Assembly (NCBI RefSeq): GCF_002288925.2 | Contig: NW_022098004.1 | Span: forward strand, 12,351,347-12,415,346 | DNA from: Delphinapterus leucas | Lineage: Eukaryota > Chordata > Mammalia > Artiodactyla > Monodontidae | Direction: 5' to 3' | DNA length: 64,000 nt | Part shown: positions 44,300 to 56,526 of the stretch, one piece after another | How positions within the stretch are numbered: the stretch's first letter is position 1 | How the letters are laid out: each line of letters opens with the position of its first letter | Translations under genes and position numbers: made by a program | Notes under the pieces: generated by a model | Told to the model about the DNA's origin: nothing | Seen by the model: the letters and a program-made list of their open reading frames with translations, nothing else | Database searches by the model: none

Positions 44300-47200
44300 G
44301 GCAGAACTGTGAGGTGTCGGGAATCACTGCATGCTTATTTAGTAGTGGTAAGAAGTTGAGGCATGGAGGGGAGTAATTTTGCAAAATGTGTGCTAGCTAA
44401 CTCCTGTGTGTTCAAAGCCTTGTGCCTACCCATTTCTAGAAAGGAGCGCAGGCATGACTCGTCTGGTCTGACTGAGGACACCCCCCACATCCTGAAACTT
44501 CGACCTGATCTCAGCCTGGGAGGTGGCCAAGAATTTAAAAATGTATTTTAAAGTTGACATCCTCAGACATTTTCATGAGGAGATGGAGACCTGCCTGAGA
44601 AAAAGCAAGCCGGGAGTCAAACAACAGAATGAGGTTTGAGAAAACATGCCAACTCCTGAATCAGCAATTAGCCAAAACAAGCCAGTCGGAGCACATGTAT
44701 CTTCTGGGCTTTGCTTCTCATGTTGGCTGGTGTCTCTGACAGATGTGCTCTTTTCCTGATGGGATCGATCAGGGTGAGTGTGGGCTCCTGCCCTCAGACC
44801 AGGCAGGTAGTCCGCAGAGCCGCCCTAGCCTGGTGCAGTCACAGGACGAAACCAACAGAGCTCTCCTTCGGAAGGGCCTTGATGTGTTAGCTGCCAGATC
44901 CTGATTCTGCCTCATCTCTCCTTTGCCTCTGTGGCTGTGATTGGTTGGAGCCCATATGGAAGCAGTATCAGGAAAAACAAGCTGTGCCTTCCTCAGTTGA
45001 GCTCCCAGGGTTCTGCATAAAGAAAAATGTCATTATGGGCTTTGTTAGAAGCTGTATTTAATAATTCCTTTAAAATTCGGTCTCAGAAATGTAAATGGCC
45101 TGTTTGTGTTGGTCAATACATTATTCTCCCCAACTCTACCTGATCATACAAATTAAAGCAACAGCAGTTTGCACCCCAAGGGGAAAGTGTCCCTCCCCTC
45201 CCCAGGCATAACCCTCATTCCCAATAAACTAAACATTTCCTCCTTGGAGAGCCCCCAGGCCTCCTTCACTCCCCAACTGCTGTGAAATGGTGGAGGCCCT
45301 TCCCTGCTTTGCCCTGAGCCCCCATCATGGGAATGGTGTGAGGAAGGAAGTTGCTGGAGCAGAGGCAGGAAGGGATGTGGCATTATCTCTTCCCCAGGGA
45401 ATGAGATACAACCACAGGGGAGTCGGACAAAGGAGAAGGGAAATTCAGTAGTATTTCCTAGAGGTCTGGTGGGTAGGCCAGAGGGTTTTGCTTTGCCACT
45501 GACTTCATGTCACTTAACCCTACGCGCACCAGGCCTCCAGCCCTTGAGAAGAGTATCCAGGTATCGAGGTGAATGCTTCCATGTTGGCCAGAGACCTCTG
45601 TGCTCACCATTGGCAGATCTAGTCTAGGACTCTGCTGATGATCTCATAACCATTGGCCATTCTCCAGTTACTGCTTTTTCCCTTTTTAGAGACTTTCTTA
45701 CAGCCAGAGCTTTATGATCCCTTTGGGATTTTCTGCATATTTATCCTTCAAATAGGGTCCTTCGCTATTCATTCACCCCAGTCTGTCCTTAGACATGGCC
45801 AAGGCATTATAGGTGAGGTATGAAATAAGCAGTCAGAACTTCCTGAAGGTATTATTCTACATATTACACATTAATTACAAATTAATCACAGAGAAGAGAA
45901 TGTACGTTTACAAATGAGTCACCACATTACCCAAGGGGCCACACTTAGCATCATGAGTCCTGGGCTGACCTGACACTATGTGTCCATTACTATGTGACGG
46001 TGCAGTAGGAAGTACCCTACCTCACGTACATGGCATATTTGGCATAGGACAGAGACAAATCCTAAACAAGCAATATTCTGTAAAACAACCAACCTAGACT
46101 CAAAAGACTATCAAAGACCAAAAAACAAACAAAAGGCAGAAGACTGTGCTAGATTAAAGGAGGCTAAGGGAACCCCAGATGTGGTGCCTGATTGGAGGCA
46201 ATGGAGAACAAATGTGAAGGCCGCTGGGGAGGCATTGAGGGAAATGTGAATATGAACTTTAAGTTAGATTACACCATTCTATCAATGTGAGATTTCTTGG
46301 GTATAATATAAGGTGTTGTTTATGTAGAAGAATGTCCTTAGGAGACACACACAAAGTATTTAGAGGTGAAGGAGCATGAATCACCCCCCCCCAAAAAAAA
46401 GATAAGCACATGTGGCAAAATGTTAATAATTGGTGAATCTAAGTGAAGAGTGTTTAGGTAATAGTCGTTCTCTGCTTTCAACTTTTCTGTCAGTTTGACA
46501 TTTTTCAAACAGGAAAGTTGAGGGAAATTTCTCAGTAGACCACACTGCTGTTCTTGTGCCATCACATTCCATACCACAGAAGCAGGAGTGCACTGGATGC
46601 TCGCATACCCTAAAGCTCACCCACCCACCTGGCAACGCAAGCCCTTTTGCATCTTCATACAGCATTTTTCTCTGCATTAAGTGTGTGAACCAAGCATTGC
46701 AGAGGCCTCACGTGCACCAAGGAATGGTGTGGGAAAGGACCCATTCTTTCCTAATGCTTGTCTAAATTTGACCCTCTCTGAAAGGTCTGAACTAGGCAGA
46801 TTAATAAAGACAAACAACAATAAAAACAAACAATTGCCTTCTGTGGCAAGGGGCGCAAGCCCACTGAGCTGGTTTCAGCAGAACAATAGACCAGTGGACG
46901 ACTGTTCTTCACAAAGAGGGGCATTAACTTTCTCTTGGCATATGATGCAAATAAACTACTGCCCAGCAGATGAGTTAGTTTGTCCCAGAGAAAAAGTCCA
47001 TTTCAGTCACTTGAGAGTCCCTAACCCCAAGTTACTTGTCTCAAAAATAAATGACCTTTATCGCAAGAGAGACCAGAAACTGTGCAGTTAGAGGATCCCT
47101 ACTGCTCTGGGGAGAACTGACTGTGAATGAATGTCTTCTATAGGAAGAGCTGTCCATTTAAACAGAACCAAGTCAGCTAGAATAGTCCTCCCAGCAGCAG

Positions 47201-47397
47201 CTCAAAGGCCAAAGCAGGCAAAATAGACCTCTGTGCTTAACAGGTAGGGAAGGAAGAGTTGAAAGGGGCTTTTTCTATAATATAGTGTTTTAGAAGCCTA
47301 GAATTCAGGGCTTTTGCAACCAGAATCATCAGGTATGTTTCATAGACATGCTATAAAGATGCAGAGCAGCGGAAATCAAATCAGACAAACTTACGTT
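44300..47397. other. Repeat-poor intron
   Basis: About 3 kb without recognised repeats or exons. A 136-codon open frame (46681-47091) lacks recognisable similarity and is not called a gene. Confidence 0.45.
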
Positions 47398-47408
47398 CCC
47401 TTCACTTT

Positions 47409-47791
47409 TTTTTTTTTTTAATTTATTTACTTATTTATTTACATTTGGCTGCGTTGGGTCTTTGTTGCTGCACGTGCGCTTTCTCTAGTTGCGGCGAGTG
47501 GGGGCTACTCTTCATTGTGGTACGCGGGCTTCTCATTGCGGTGGTTTCTCTTGTTGTGGAGCACGGGCTCTAGGCACACGGGCTTCAGTAGTTGTGACAC
47601 GTGGGCTTCAGTAGTTGTGGCACGCAGGCTCAGTAGTTGTGGCTCGTGGGCTCTAGAGCACAGGCTCAGTAGTTGTGGCGCACGGGCTTAGTTGCCGCGT
47701 GGCATGTGGGATCTTCGCAGACCAGGGCGCCAACCTGTGTCCCCTGCATTGGCAGGCGGATTCTTAACCACTGCGCTACCAGGGAAGTCCC
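47409..47791 (-). mobile_element. CHR-type SINE, long form, antisense
   Basis: T-rich tail, 'ttggctgcgttgggtctttgttgctgc' to 'ccactgcgctaccagggaagtccc'. Duplications tcccttcact / tccctttact (about 47398 and 47793). It carries an extra 'gggcttcagtagttgtg' unit. Confidence 0.92.
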
Positions 47792-47802
47792 TCCCTTTAC
47801 TC

Positions 47803-48869
47803 TTGGATTGGCATAAGATTGATAACTGAGTAGCAGATCGTTTTCTCTTTGTACAAAAAGGGAAGCTGCTGCTGTTTGCCAGCTTTTATTTCACCTTTTG
47901 CTGATAGATGCCTTTTTTTTGGCTGGCAGTGTATCAATGTCAATATTTCTGGTTTTCCACTTTCCTGAGTCCCGATGTCCCATAGATTACTGTCAATACA
48001 ATGTTGGGAAGTGAATGGGATTTAAACTCTTTTCCTAATTTACCACTGGCTTCCAGTCCATTTCCTTGAGTCATCTTGTCTTGGGCTTTGCGGAGATTAC
48101 TTAGAGACTTACACAGGTGGGGAGTGAATTGGCCCAGAGACTAGGGCTTTACATTTCATTCTTCGGGATTTCAGCTTAATCCAAAGAAGATCTGAAAGAG
48201 AATAGTGGTTTCAATCAGACAGCTCTCACTGAAGAATTTCATCATAAACTTTCTTCCCATTTCTCAGGAAGTACCATGCCAGTTCCAGACCCTTGTATGG
48301 CTCTGGAAAATAGTCCGTGGGTAAGCTACAAATAAGTCCACTCCTGCCTTGTAAACAGATGACAAATACTAAGGAAACTGCATATCTCTGCCAAAGAATC
48401 TTTGTTCCAAATAATTTGCCTGTTAGTGGTTAAGCAGGTTGTGAGAGAGAAGGCGTAGGCTTGAGCTGGGTTCTGTATGTTGAAGTTCTAAGTAAAGGTC
48501 AGTAGTGCTTCCATGCACATGTGTTGACCCTATCCTTGCTTATCCAATTTTGGCGTTTCCTTTTCTTTCCTGTTGGTCCAAGTGCAGTGTTAAATCCTTC
48601 TGTTATAAGAGAAGATTCACTTGGATAAGTCCATTATCGAATCATATTAAACATGTAGTGGTCACGTACCATGGCAAGGCTTTGTACTACGCTGGGTGAG
48701 CCAAGAATGAGTAAGACATGGGCCCTGTGTACAGTAAGCTCCAGGACAACAGGGAAAATAAGAATATCCTCCCCAACCCCAAAATCAGCAGTGAAATTGG
48801 TGTGTGGAAGGGATCTCCAAAGGTTATGTGTCCTCAGCTCTAGTATCAGCAAGGTGGAGAAGACAGGCC
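47803..48869. other. No recognised feature
   Basis: Unique-looking intron without coding signal. Confidence 0.45.
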
Positions 48870-49020
48870 AGGTGTCAAAAGCACTGAGTACCAGACCCAA
48901 GTCTCCCACGGTGAACTTGGGCAGATTTCTTAACCTTCTTAGACTTTAGTTAACTCATCTCTAAAATAAAGAGGTTGCATTAAACAGCCTCTCAGCCGCT
49001 CCCTGTTTTGTGTCCTGATA
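48870..49020 (-). mobile_element. MIR fragment, antisense
   Basis: 'cacggtgaacttgggcagatttcttaaccttcttagactttagttaactcatctctaaaataaagaggttg' is the antisense MIR core. Confidence 0.65.
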
Positions 49021-49049
49021 GTATTTGGTCACAGTTTTTTTGGATAATG

Positions 49050-49195
49050 ATCTCCTCTACTAGATTTTCTCCTGGAAGCCAAAGATTATGCTTTATATAT
49101 TTTTGTATCCCCAGTTCCAAGCACATTGTCTGGTGTACAGTAATTTCTGATTAATCTTTGTTGGATGAGTCCAATGAACGAATGACTCTAAATTC
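49050..49195 (+). mobile_element. L2 3' end, sense
   Basis: 'agccaaagattatgctttatatatttttgtatccccagttccaagcacattgtctggtgtacagtaatttctgattaatctttgttgg' fits the L2 3' terminus ending in TGAA/ATGA repeats. Confidence 0.65.
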
Positions 49196-51849
49196 ATTCC
49201 CAAACCTCAAATTCTGTTCTGTGAGACAGCTGGGTGCCTGAGGCTGATTTTAAAGATTATGGGAAAGATGTTCCCACCTTTTCTTCACAACCAGTTGTTG
49301 TGTCCTCTCATCCTTTCTGTTTCTGTTTAAGAAGTTATTTTCCCAGCTCCTTTCCAGTACCTCTCATAAATAAACAGCAGGATCCAGAGCATCACTGAGC
49401 ATGGCCAGATAAAGCAGTGCTTTTGCTACGAAACAAATCATTTGAGTGACTCTGTGTCCATGCTCATGGGACTGGAGCAAAGAAAACATGTTACTTTAAT
49501 ATCTTTATAATAGACTCAACAGGATGGAGTTTATCATTTAGTTGCAGTGAATTTTGTTAAACTTCCATTCTGGGGGCTAAAAGGCAGCATAATTTCTAGC
49601 AAATTATCATTGTAAACTTTGAATTCAGCAAGGAAAAAGACAATGGTCATTTTGCCCTTTTTGTCCCTTTTACTCTTCTGAGGTTCTGAATATTTTTTTG
49701 TGAGGTCTTGGTTGGTGTCTGGTGTTGGGACACGTCATCGGGCTTGGTACAGTGGGAAGGGAATTGGGATAATTGCTGATTGATGGAGAACAGGACAGAA
49801 AGCACAAGAAAAAAGGCTTAGTAAGAGGCTCTTTCACAAGTGTGTTGTGCACTCAGCCGTACTCTCTGGTGGCACGGAAGCCAGCTGCTTAGAGTGAAGG
49901 CCGTGCTCCTCAGACAGGATTAGTCCTCACATCTTACGAACTTACGGTCGTAAGATCAGTAGAGTAGGAGGAGGCGGTTGAAATGTCACTGTTACATTGA
50001 AAACACCTCGGCAGCAGTAGTCTGGATATGTCTGAGTATAACCTTCTGGATGCAGTCTGTGAGGGAGCAAGTGCAGGGTGCCTTCCTGTGAACTTTGACC
50101 TCTAACAGGTGGGTGAAGGTTCTCTTGAATGTGGTTTCTGTGACACAGCTCATCCCACTTTAGAACCAAGACTGGAAAATCTGCAGCTGGGGGAGGGGTT
50201 GGGCTGTCAAAGCCGACTTTCTGGTAGTCCCTTGCCATTATGGCTTAGGATCCAGAACAAAGAGAAGTCAGTGTTGCTGTTGCTCTGATGCCTGAAACTG
50301 CACTGGTTCCTGCTGACAGCAGAGAGGTCTCCAAGGGAATTCGGACCTTCCCCTTTCCCCCGTTTTCCAGTGTACACACCTGCTAAATGCCTGTGGGATG
50401 CCAGTGCTGAAGTTGCTCCCTCCTGGCCTAGCTGCAGTTCTGAGAGGGGGAGCCGTAGGCTGAGGCGCTCTCTGCAGTTTCCTTCACAGCAGAATAGAGA
50501 CAGCCAGCAGCCACTGCCCAGAATCTGGCTCTTTGCTGCCTGCCTCAGCTTTCCCGAAAGCCTGATGGATGAACTTTAACAGCAGAGATGGGTCCAAGGT
50601 CAGGGTAAATCTGCCTTCCTGAAAATTGCAATGGAATGATGCCAGGATTATGCCACTAAAGCCCCATTTCAAGGTGGGGAGTGAGTGTGAGACCCCGCAT
50701 TCCAGGTTCCAGGAACCAAGTGCTGGTCTCTCCGTGATGATGAGCCTCCGCATGTTTTGGCTGCTACTATAAATGTGTCGTTCACTTTGATTTAGCCTCA
50801 AATACAAGATGGGTAATTTTACTTTTGAGGCCATCAAATTAGGAAATCATACACCGTGTTAATGATCCAATGCAAGCAGACATAGAAGCTTTCTCCTAAA
50901 GCATAATAGCACAGGTGAAATTTTGCTGATATTCATTTAAAGGGGGATTACGACTTTTCCTTTTCTAGAACCTTTTTCACTGCTATGCGGCAAAAATCAT
51001 TTTCCCATAGACTTCTCGAAGTGACTTGTTGAAAAGATGGTATATTCTGGTAATACTGTCAGAGCTGTAGGCTGTCGGGGAGAGATGGTGTACAGAGCCG
51101 TGGTGCTGCCCAGATAAAATGGGGAACCCTGAGTTGCTGAGAGGTGATTGGCAAATATAAGTGGAAATTCCTCCCCTTAGAATTCCCCAATTTAGAAGTG
51201 TTCTGAACACCTTTATTCTACAAAAATCTGATTCTCTCCCACTAATTGGTTCTGTGATCCAGGTGACATTGTTGAGTTTATCGAGTGTCCACTGTTTACA
51301 GAACTATATCCATGTGCTAGAGAGAGATTTGGAGACCCAGAACTTAAGTATCCACACGATATAGAGCCTGCAAAGGGAAAGTCATGTTTCTCCTCAACAT
51401 CTTTGCTAGATCCCCCTCAAAGCAGAACCTTAGGTAAGGCTTTGAGTGCAGGTGGTTTAGTTGGGGAGGTGTCCCAAGAAGCAAGAGTTGAGGGGGTGGG
51501 AAAAGTGAGGCAGGGAAGGCAGAAAAGCCAATACAAGAGTGCACGCATTTCCAAGGCCACGAGCCATCAGGACTTCTGAGAAGCATTCAGTGTACCTCCC
51601 AGGACTGCCTATGTGAGGACAAGAGGTTGGGCCATTTAGCCACCAGCTCCTGTCCGCCACAACCACTCCACCACGGTGCTTCTGGCATGTAGGCAGGGTC
51701 AAGGGACACCCTGCGGCCAGAAATGGAAAGCCTCCAGGTGTGTGGTTTTGGTGAGATGTTGTCCGCAGTGGCTCTGAGCTTCCTCAGAGCTGACCAGTGC
51801 AGCAGCAGCTGACCGTAGAGCCCTCAAGCACCTGTTACGGAGAGGAGCA
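49196..51849. other. Repeat-poor intron
   Basis: No named repeat, exon or RNA gene recognised. Open frames up to 117 codons have no recognisable similarity. Confidence 0.45.
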
Positions 51850-52345
51850 GTGCTGTAATGGGAAAAGAACAGGGGTGCAGTAGAAACACCAGCAGGAGGT
51901 ATCTAGTTCAGAGACTGGGGGAAGGGTCTGGGAAAGCCTCCTGCAGGAAGCGGTTTCTAAGCTAAGGCAAGACCAGATGAATGGGAGGGGGACCGGGAGA
52001 GGTGAACTGCAGGTGTGGCTGGAGTGTAGGTTGCAAGGGGAGATGTGGCGAGAGAAGATCAGGAAGAACTCTGCGAGCGAAGGAGTTTAGACTTTATTGT
52101 AAGAGTAATTAGGAGTCAAGGAGGAGACATTAACCAGAAAGACGTGATAAGCTTCATATTTTCAAAAATTCACGGTGAAGACAGCATGTAGGATAGATGC
52201 CAGGATGGAGCAGGTGAGTGATGGTGGGACAAGACAGAAGTCAGGGAGACAAGTGAAGAGCCTGCTTAATCATCCAGGTGAGAATATACAAATGAGAACC
52301 AGGACAGTAGCAGTGAAGCAGGTAAGAAGCGGAAAGATTTGAGCC
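51850..52345 (+). mobile_element. Possible ancient mammal-wide repeat
   Basis: 'ggaaagcctcctgcaggaagcggtttctaagc', 'tgaactgcaggtgtggctggagtgtagg', 'gagtttagactttattgtaagagtaattaggagtcaaggaggag' and 'cctgcttaatcatccaggtgagaatatac' follow the same kind of repeat as at 40525. Family unnamed. Confidence 0.45.
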
Positions 52346-52589
52346 ATATTAAGTTTCTGCCTCCCCACTTATGCTCTGTTCCTGGTAAAATATAGTCTGT
52401 GTGTGTTGATGGAGAGATTGTTGTAGGGACTGTTATCCGGAAAAGAATTAGAAGATATGAATCAAAAGCTCATAAAGAGCTCTTTGGAAAATCCTTAAGC
52501 AAATTGGGAATAAAATAGCCGTCAGGAAATCTCTCAAGTAAATTCTCACGTTAGAAGTGAGACAGCACAGTCCACCACACTGAGGGTCA

Positions 52590-52740
52590 GAAAAGCCTTG
52601 TTTTGCCCTGGATCTGCATCTTCTGTTGGTTTGACCTTTGTTGTATCATTTAACCTCTCTGCACTTCATTTGTTCAACTCCAAATGAGGGCAGTGATGCC
52701 TGCCCAGCCTCTTCTGAGTTGATCTTAAGCTGATAGCCTG
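52590..52740 (-). mobile_element. MIR fragment, antisense
   Basis: 'ttgttgtatcatttaacctctctgcacttcatttgttcaactccaaatgagggcagtgatgcc' is the antisense MIR core. Confidence 0.6.
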
Positions 52741-53597
52741 TAGTAGGGTATGACCACAACAGGGAAGCTAATGAGAATGTGGAGGGTAATGGTTCAGCAC
52801 CAGGAGTCTCGTGTTCAGTGTGGACACTGGCCTATCGGCTCTTTCCAGGGCAGAGGTAGTGAGCCACCCCTCACTGGCCCTGTGCTGCAGGAAGGTGGGA
52901 TTTCAGAATGGTTGGTGAGACACAAGATCATCTTGAAGTTCCTCCTCCAACTCTGAGACTCAGTGGTCCTCTTTCACGGCACTAGGGAGAGTAAGATGAG
53001 AAATGGCTATGAAACACTTGGGTAATGAGCCTTCTAGGCAAGTGAGAGGTGTTAGTATTGATGTTGTCAGTAGGCCTTGTGATGTTAGCTCAGAGAGGTT
53101 TTAAATGTTTTAACCCTCTTGCATATCCCAGTAAAGCAGAAAATGACTTCTAGTTTCCTGTATGCTGGTATATAACTTGTTTTACTTTCTAAAGAGACCA
53201 AAAGCCATGTTCATACCATACTTCCTTCCCCTAGTACCACCTTCTTACTAGCTGCATTCTGTCTTGCTTATTTTATCTCATACATTTAACATTGACTAGA
53301 AACATTTGACCTGCCAGGACTTGAACTTGGACATATGGGGTTTCTCCCACCGTCCACGACAGCATAACCAGCAAGTAGAGCACAGGCTGTACATTCCCTG
53401 CTTTCAGGATGAGGAATGTTCTCCACCTCCTGGGAAAAACCAGGGTCCTGACTCACAGGAGTTGAAAGGAAACTGATCTTAGGGTCTTTTTAAGATCCTG
53501 TAACTCTTGCTCATCAGTGTTGGGATCTGGTTCTCTTTCTCTTGAAGGGACTCCCTGGGGCTTTAGTGCACAGATGATGACCGTGATTCAGGGTGGA
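52741..53597. other. No recognised feature
   Basis: Unique-looking intron; no coding signal. Confidence 0.4.
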
Positions 53598-53765
53598 TAA
53601 CATTTATTGCCCCTTTGCTCTGTGCCAGCTGCTGTTTTAAGCACTTTATATAGAGGATACACTACAGCCCTGTGAGTAAGCATTCACTTTGTAGATTAGG
53701 AAACCGAGGCAGATGTAGTTAAATACCTAGCCTAAAGTCACATGGTTCGAGCTGGAATATGAAGC
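53598..53765 (+). mobile_element. MIR, sense
   Basis: 'aacatttattgcccctttgctctgtgccagctgctgttttaagcactttatata', 'taggaaaccgaggcagatgtag' and 'tcacatggttcgagctgg' follow the MIR consensus from end to end. Confidence 0.85.
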
Positions 53766-54079
53766 AAGGCATGTGATTGTAAAACCATGTCTGAATCATG
53801 CTGCACTTCTCCCTCCTTGCAAGCAGAGACCTGTCTGTCGTACAGAGCAGACAGAGGTCTTCAGGATTTCCTATCCCCAGGTCGTTAGAGTGGTCAGAGG
53901 TATTGAGCAGGAGGAGTGCATTAGGATTCTGGTCTCCTTACTGTGCTCTCCACAGCGACAGGAAGTACCCTGGATGCAAACATGGCTCCCATTAAGATAA
54001 CTCGCTTGAATCTAGGGAGGCCCGTGCCAATCAGAAAAACCATTAATCGAGAGATTAGAGTTTTTACCTGCTACATGTT

Positions 54080-54100
54080 TCATGTTTTTGCTTTCTCTAG
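54080..54100 (+). promoter_or_regulatory. CFDP1: CFDP1 splice acceptor with pyrimidine tract
   Basis: tgtttttgctttctctag ends in AG at 54100 with a T/C-rich tract before it. A possible branch point lies in the 'acctgctacatg' stretch near 54066-54077. It fixes the left edge of the exon. Confidence 0.85.
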
Positions 54101-54259
54101 GTTAAAAAGATCAAGTGGCATGAGCAGCCTTCTGGGGAAAATAGGAGCCAAGAAGCAGAAGATGAGCACCCTAGAGAAGTCCAAGCTGGACTGGGAGAGC
54201 TTCAAGGAGGAGGAGGGCATTGGCGAAGAACTAGCCATCCACAATCGGGGGAAGGAGGG
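54101..54259 (+). CDS. CFDP1: CFDP1 exon (probably penultimate), BCNT-C domain
   Basis: The exon begins with the third base of a codon, then reads [20 protein letters not shown], continues with [19 protein letters not shown] and ends [14 protein letters not shown]. This is the highly conserved C-terminal BCNT domain of CFDP1, roughly residues 217-270 of about 299. CFDP1 is a subunit of the SRCAP complex that deposits histone H2A.Z, related to yeast Swc5, and acts in the nucleus. The exon is 159 bp (53 codons) and enters and leaves in the same phase, so skipping it would keep the frame but remove most of the domain. It is intact, with no stop or frameshift. The remaining C-terminal residues are expected in the next exon, which is not in this window. 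Confidence 0.95.
54146..54202 (+). repeat. CFDP1: Exon segment matched by an inverted copy at 59602-59658
   Basis: These 57 bases of the CFDP1 exon ([18 protein letters not shown] region) are identical to the reverse complement of 59602-59658 except at 54168 (A in the exon; G in the corresponding sense of the copy). Confidence 0.97.
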
Positions 54260-54266
54260 GTAAGAA
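54260..54266 (+). promoter_or_regulatory. CFDP1: CFDP1 splice donor
   Basis: GGG|gtaagaa is close to the consensus donor. Reading on would give an immediate in-frame TAA at 54261, which supports the exon ending at 54259. Confidence 0.9.
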
Positions 54267-54980
54267 GTAGTGCATTCTATTCTCTGAAAATCCTCCAAAC
54301 CCTGGGCTAGTTCATTGCACACGCGCCACCCAATTTAAGTAGGCAGGAGCTTTTCACGGTAAAACAAAAAACATGAGTTCTCTGGTTTGTTGTTGAAGCT
54401 GTGTTCTAATGTGGGCAGGTCCTGTCGGTGAGGAAAACATTGGGGTGACAGGAAGGGGTGGGAGGGCACGTGAGCAGCACTTCTCTCGGGGAGAGGCACG
54501 TCTGCCAAGCTGAATTTGCTGAATTGCAGCTCCCATGAACTGTAAGTCACCTCGTTTGTTCATGTGGTCAGATCTGGCTCACCGTATCAGCCTCGGCCTC
54601 ATCTGAATTATTTGGCCTTCTGAGAAGTCAGACAAGCTCAGTGCATCAAACTCAGAGTCAACAGAGCGCCTAGATGTTGTCGGGTATTGTGGGATTTTTT
54701 TGTCCATGTCATTGTGGCCCGGGGTGGGGCTTCACCTTTGGCTTCAACCTATGTGACACACCAGCCCTCAGACAGCATCTGGGCCATCACATGCACCCTC
54801 TTCCTCTTCACTTTGGAATACAAAGAGGGTGTCCATAAAATGTGTACAGGAATGTCCTGAGAGAAACGGTGTTCACTGAGTACTTAGGAACCTCAGAAGG
54901 AGCCAAGAACAAAGTTACGACAGAAGTGGGTCCATGGCTCAAGGTCCACACTCCCCACCCCTAACAGTGAAAGGAAGTGT
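54267..54980. other. No recognised feature
   Basis: Unique-looking intron immediately after the exon. No named repeat. Confidence 0.45.
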
Positions 54981-55150
54981 GCGTGGCCCATCAGACAGCC
55001 CTGGTGCTCCACATGCCTGCCCCTCTCCAGCAGGGGCTCTCCCTGCAGTCGCTGTGCATCCCTGAGGCTCAGCTCCTTCACCAGTAAAACTGAGATAGTA
55101 ATACCACCCTTAGGGTGGTTGTGAGGCTCTCATGAGACAAAACATGTGAT
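54980..55150 (-). mobile_element. Possible MIR fragment, antisense
   Basis: 'gctcagctccttcaccagtaaaactgagatagtaataccacccttagggtggttgtgaggctctcatgagac' resembles the antisense MIR 5' half. Confidence 0.55.
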
Positions 55151-55179
55151 ATATATATCATGCATATATGTATATAGCA

Positions 55180-55488
55180 CAGGCAGACCTCAGAGATATT
55201 GCAGGTTCTGTTCCAGACCACCGCAATGAAGCAAATATCGCAATAAAGTGAGTCATACGAATTTCTTGGTTTCCCAGTGCATATAAAAGTTATGTTTATA
55301 CGATACTGTAGTCTATTAAGGATGCAAGCATTATATCTAAAACACAATGTACAAGCCTTAATTAAAAAATACTTTATTGCTAAAAAATGCTGACAATCTG
55401 ACAACACAAGATTGCCACAGTCCTTCAATTTGTTAAAAAACACAGTATCTGCAAAGTGCAATGAAGTGGAGCACGATAAGAAAGGCAT
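55180..55488 (+). mobile_element. Tigger-family DNA transposon remnant
   Basis: 'caggcagacctcagagatattgcaggttctgttccagaccaccgcaatgaagcaaatatcgcaataaagtgagtcatacgaatttcttggtttcccag' is the left end of a Tigger element. After a large internal deletion the right end 'gcaaagtgcaatgaagtggagcacgataagaaaggca' follows. Non-autonomous, fossil. Confidence 0.88.
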
Positions 55489-55489
55489 A

Positions 55490-56380
55490 AAGCCCTGTCC
55501 ACATAAAGCCCTTTGCAGAACTGCCTGTCACTGTCACTTAAAGGTGTGTATTAAGTGGTAGTCATTCAGGTTACGTATAAGCTAAATTATAATAAAGATA
55601 GGTGAGGGATTTGTTTGGGGGGTCATTTTTCTAGATTAGGTTTCACGAGTATTTGAATGAACGTAGAAGCTGATCAGTAGATTAAAAAAAAAGTGTCTTT
55701 ACTGACTTTATGAGCTTGTTTAACTACCAAGACTTCTAAGTCCATCTGTCAAAGATGGTTTGCCACAGGACAGAGGTAGAAGTACCATAGCCATCTGGGG
55801 AAAGGCCCACAAGAAAGCACAAGCAGGAGTCAGTGTTACCTGCAGAAGGCCTCTGATGCATTACCTGAACCTCCCCACTCTGACTCAGCTCTAGTAACTC
55901 AGCCCCGCCACTTCTCCATGTTTGCCTGGTGATCTCAGGCAGCAGAGGAACTGCCAGAGCGTGCCACACTTTACTGCTTCTCTGAGGATTGATTATATGG
56001 GTTAGACAGTGTTCGTTCTGTTAATAGAGGTCTTATAGAAGTAAGGAGTGGTGCTGTTGAAGATAAGGGAGAGATAAGAAAATGTAGGCTGGAAGAGAAA
56101 ACAAGATTAAAAAGGACATCTGCCCAATGAGGACTTTTCAGGCAATGGAAAATCACATAACTGGGTTAGGGAACAGCTAATAGCATACAACCTTTAAGCC
56201 CTTTGCTTTTCCCTCTGTCTCTGAGCCTTTTCTGCCTGGCCAGATGATTCCACGGATCTGATTGTATTTTTCCAATGCAGATCTGATGACTTCTGTGCTC
56301 TGCCTTTGGCTCTTCTCACCTGCCCTCTCTAGTGCCCACCCCATACCTCCACTCACTGCCTTTCCTAGCTCCTGGCAGAT
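55490..56380. other. No recognised feature
   Basis: Unique-looking intron; no coding signal. Confidence 0.4.
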
Positions 56381-56399
56381 TAAAGGGCCCAACCCCTAG

Positions 56400-56526
56400 T
56401 CCAGGGAGGGAACTATTACTCTGGTTCTTACCTTGGCTAAGCATGAGAATCTTCTGGGGGTTTTTCCAGAGTTACATGACAAGGGCACCCCTGTGCACCG
56501 CTGAATCAAGAGTCACAGATATCTGT
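56400..56526. mobile_element. Possible MER-type DNA transposon, left part
   Basis: 'ggttcttaccttggctaagcatgagaatcttctgggggtttttccagag' and, beyond the L1, 'aatcacttctcaggtgcttctcatgcacagcctggattgagactcac' (57150-57200) look like the two ends of a non-autonomous hAT element split by the L1. Family uncertain. Confidence 0.4.

Larger units (their letters stand above)
1..54100 (+). other. CFDP1: CFDP1 intron upstream of the exon at 54101
   Basis: No exon is recognised anywhere in this stretch, and the only host exon of the window follows at its right end. I therefore infer that it is one long CFDP1 intron on the + strand. CFDP1 is known to be a large gene with long introns in mammals. The content is interspersed repeats, listed separately, and unique sequence. 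A nested gene or an unrecognised small exon cannot be excluded by eye. The left limit is only the window edge. Confidence 0.65.

Noticed and set aside
46681..47091. 136-codon open frame on the + strand
   Set aside because: No recognisable domain or splice-flanked structure; it is a length that can occur by chance in 64 kb.
53943..54263. Reading the CFDP1 exon as a 106-codon gene starting at 53943
   Set aside because: The upstream part lacks CFDP1 similarity, a splice acceptor ends at 54100, and the apparent stop lies inside the splice donor.
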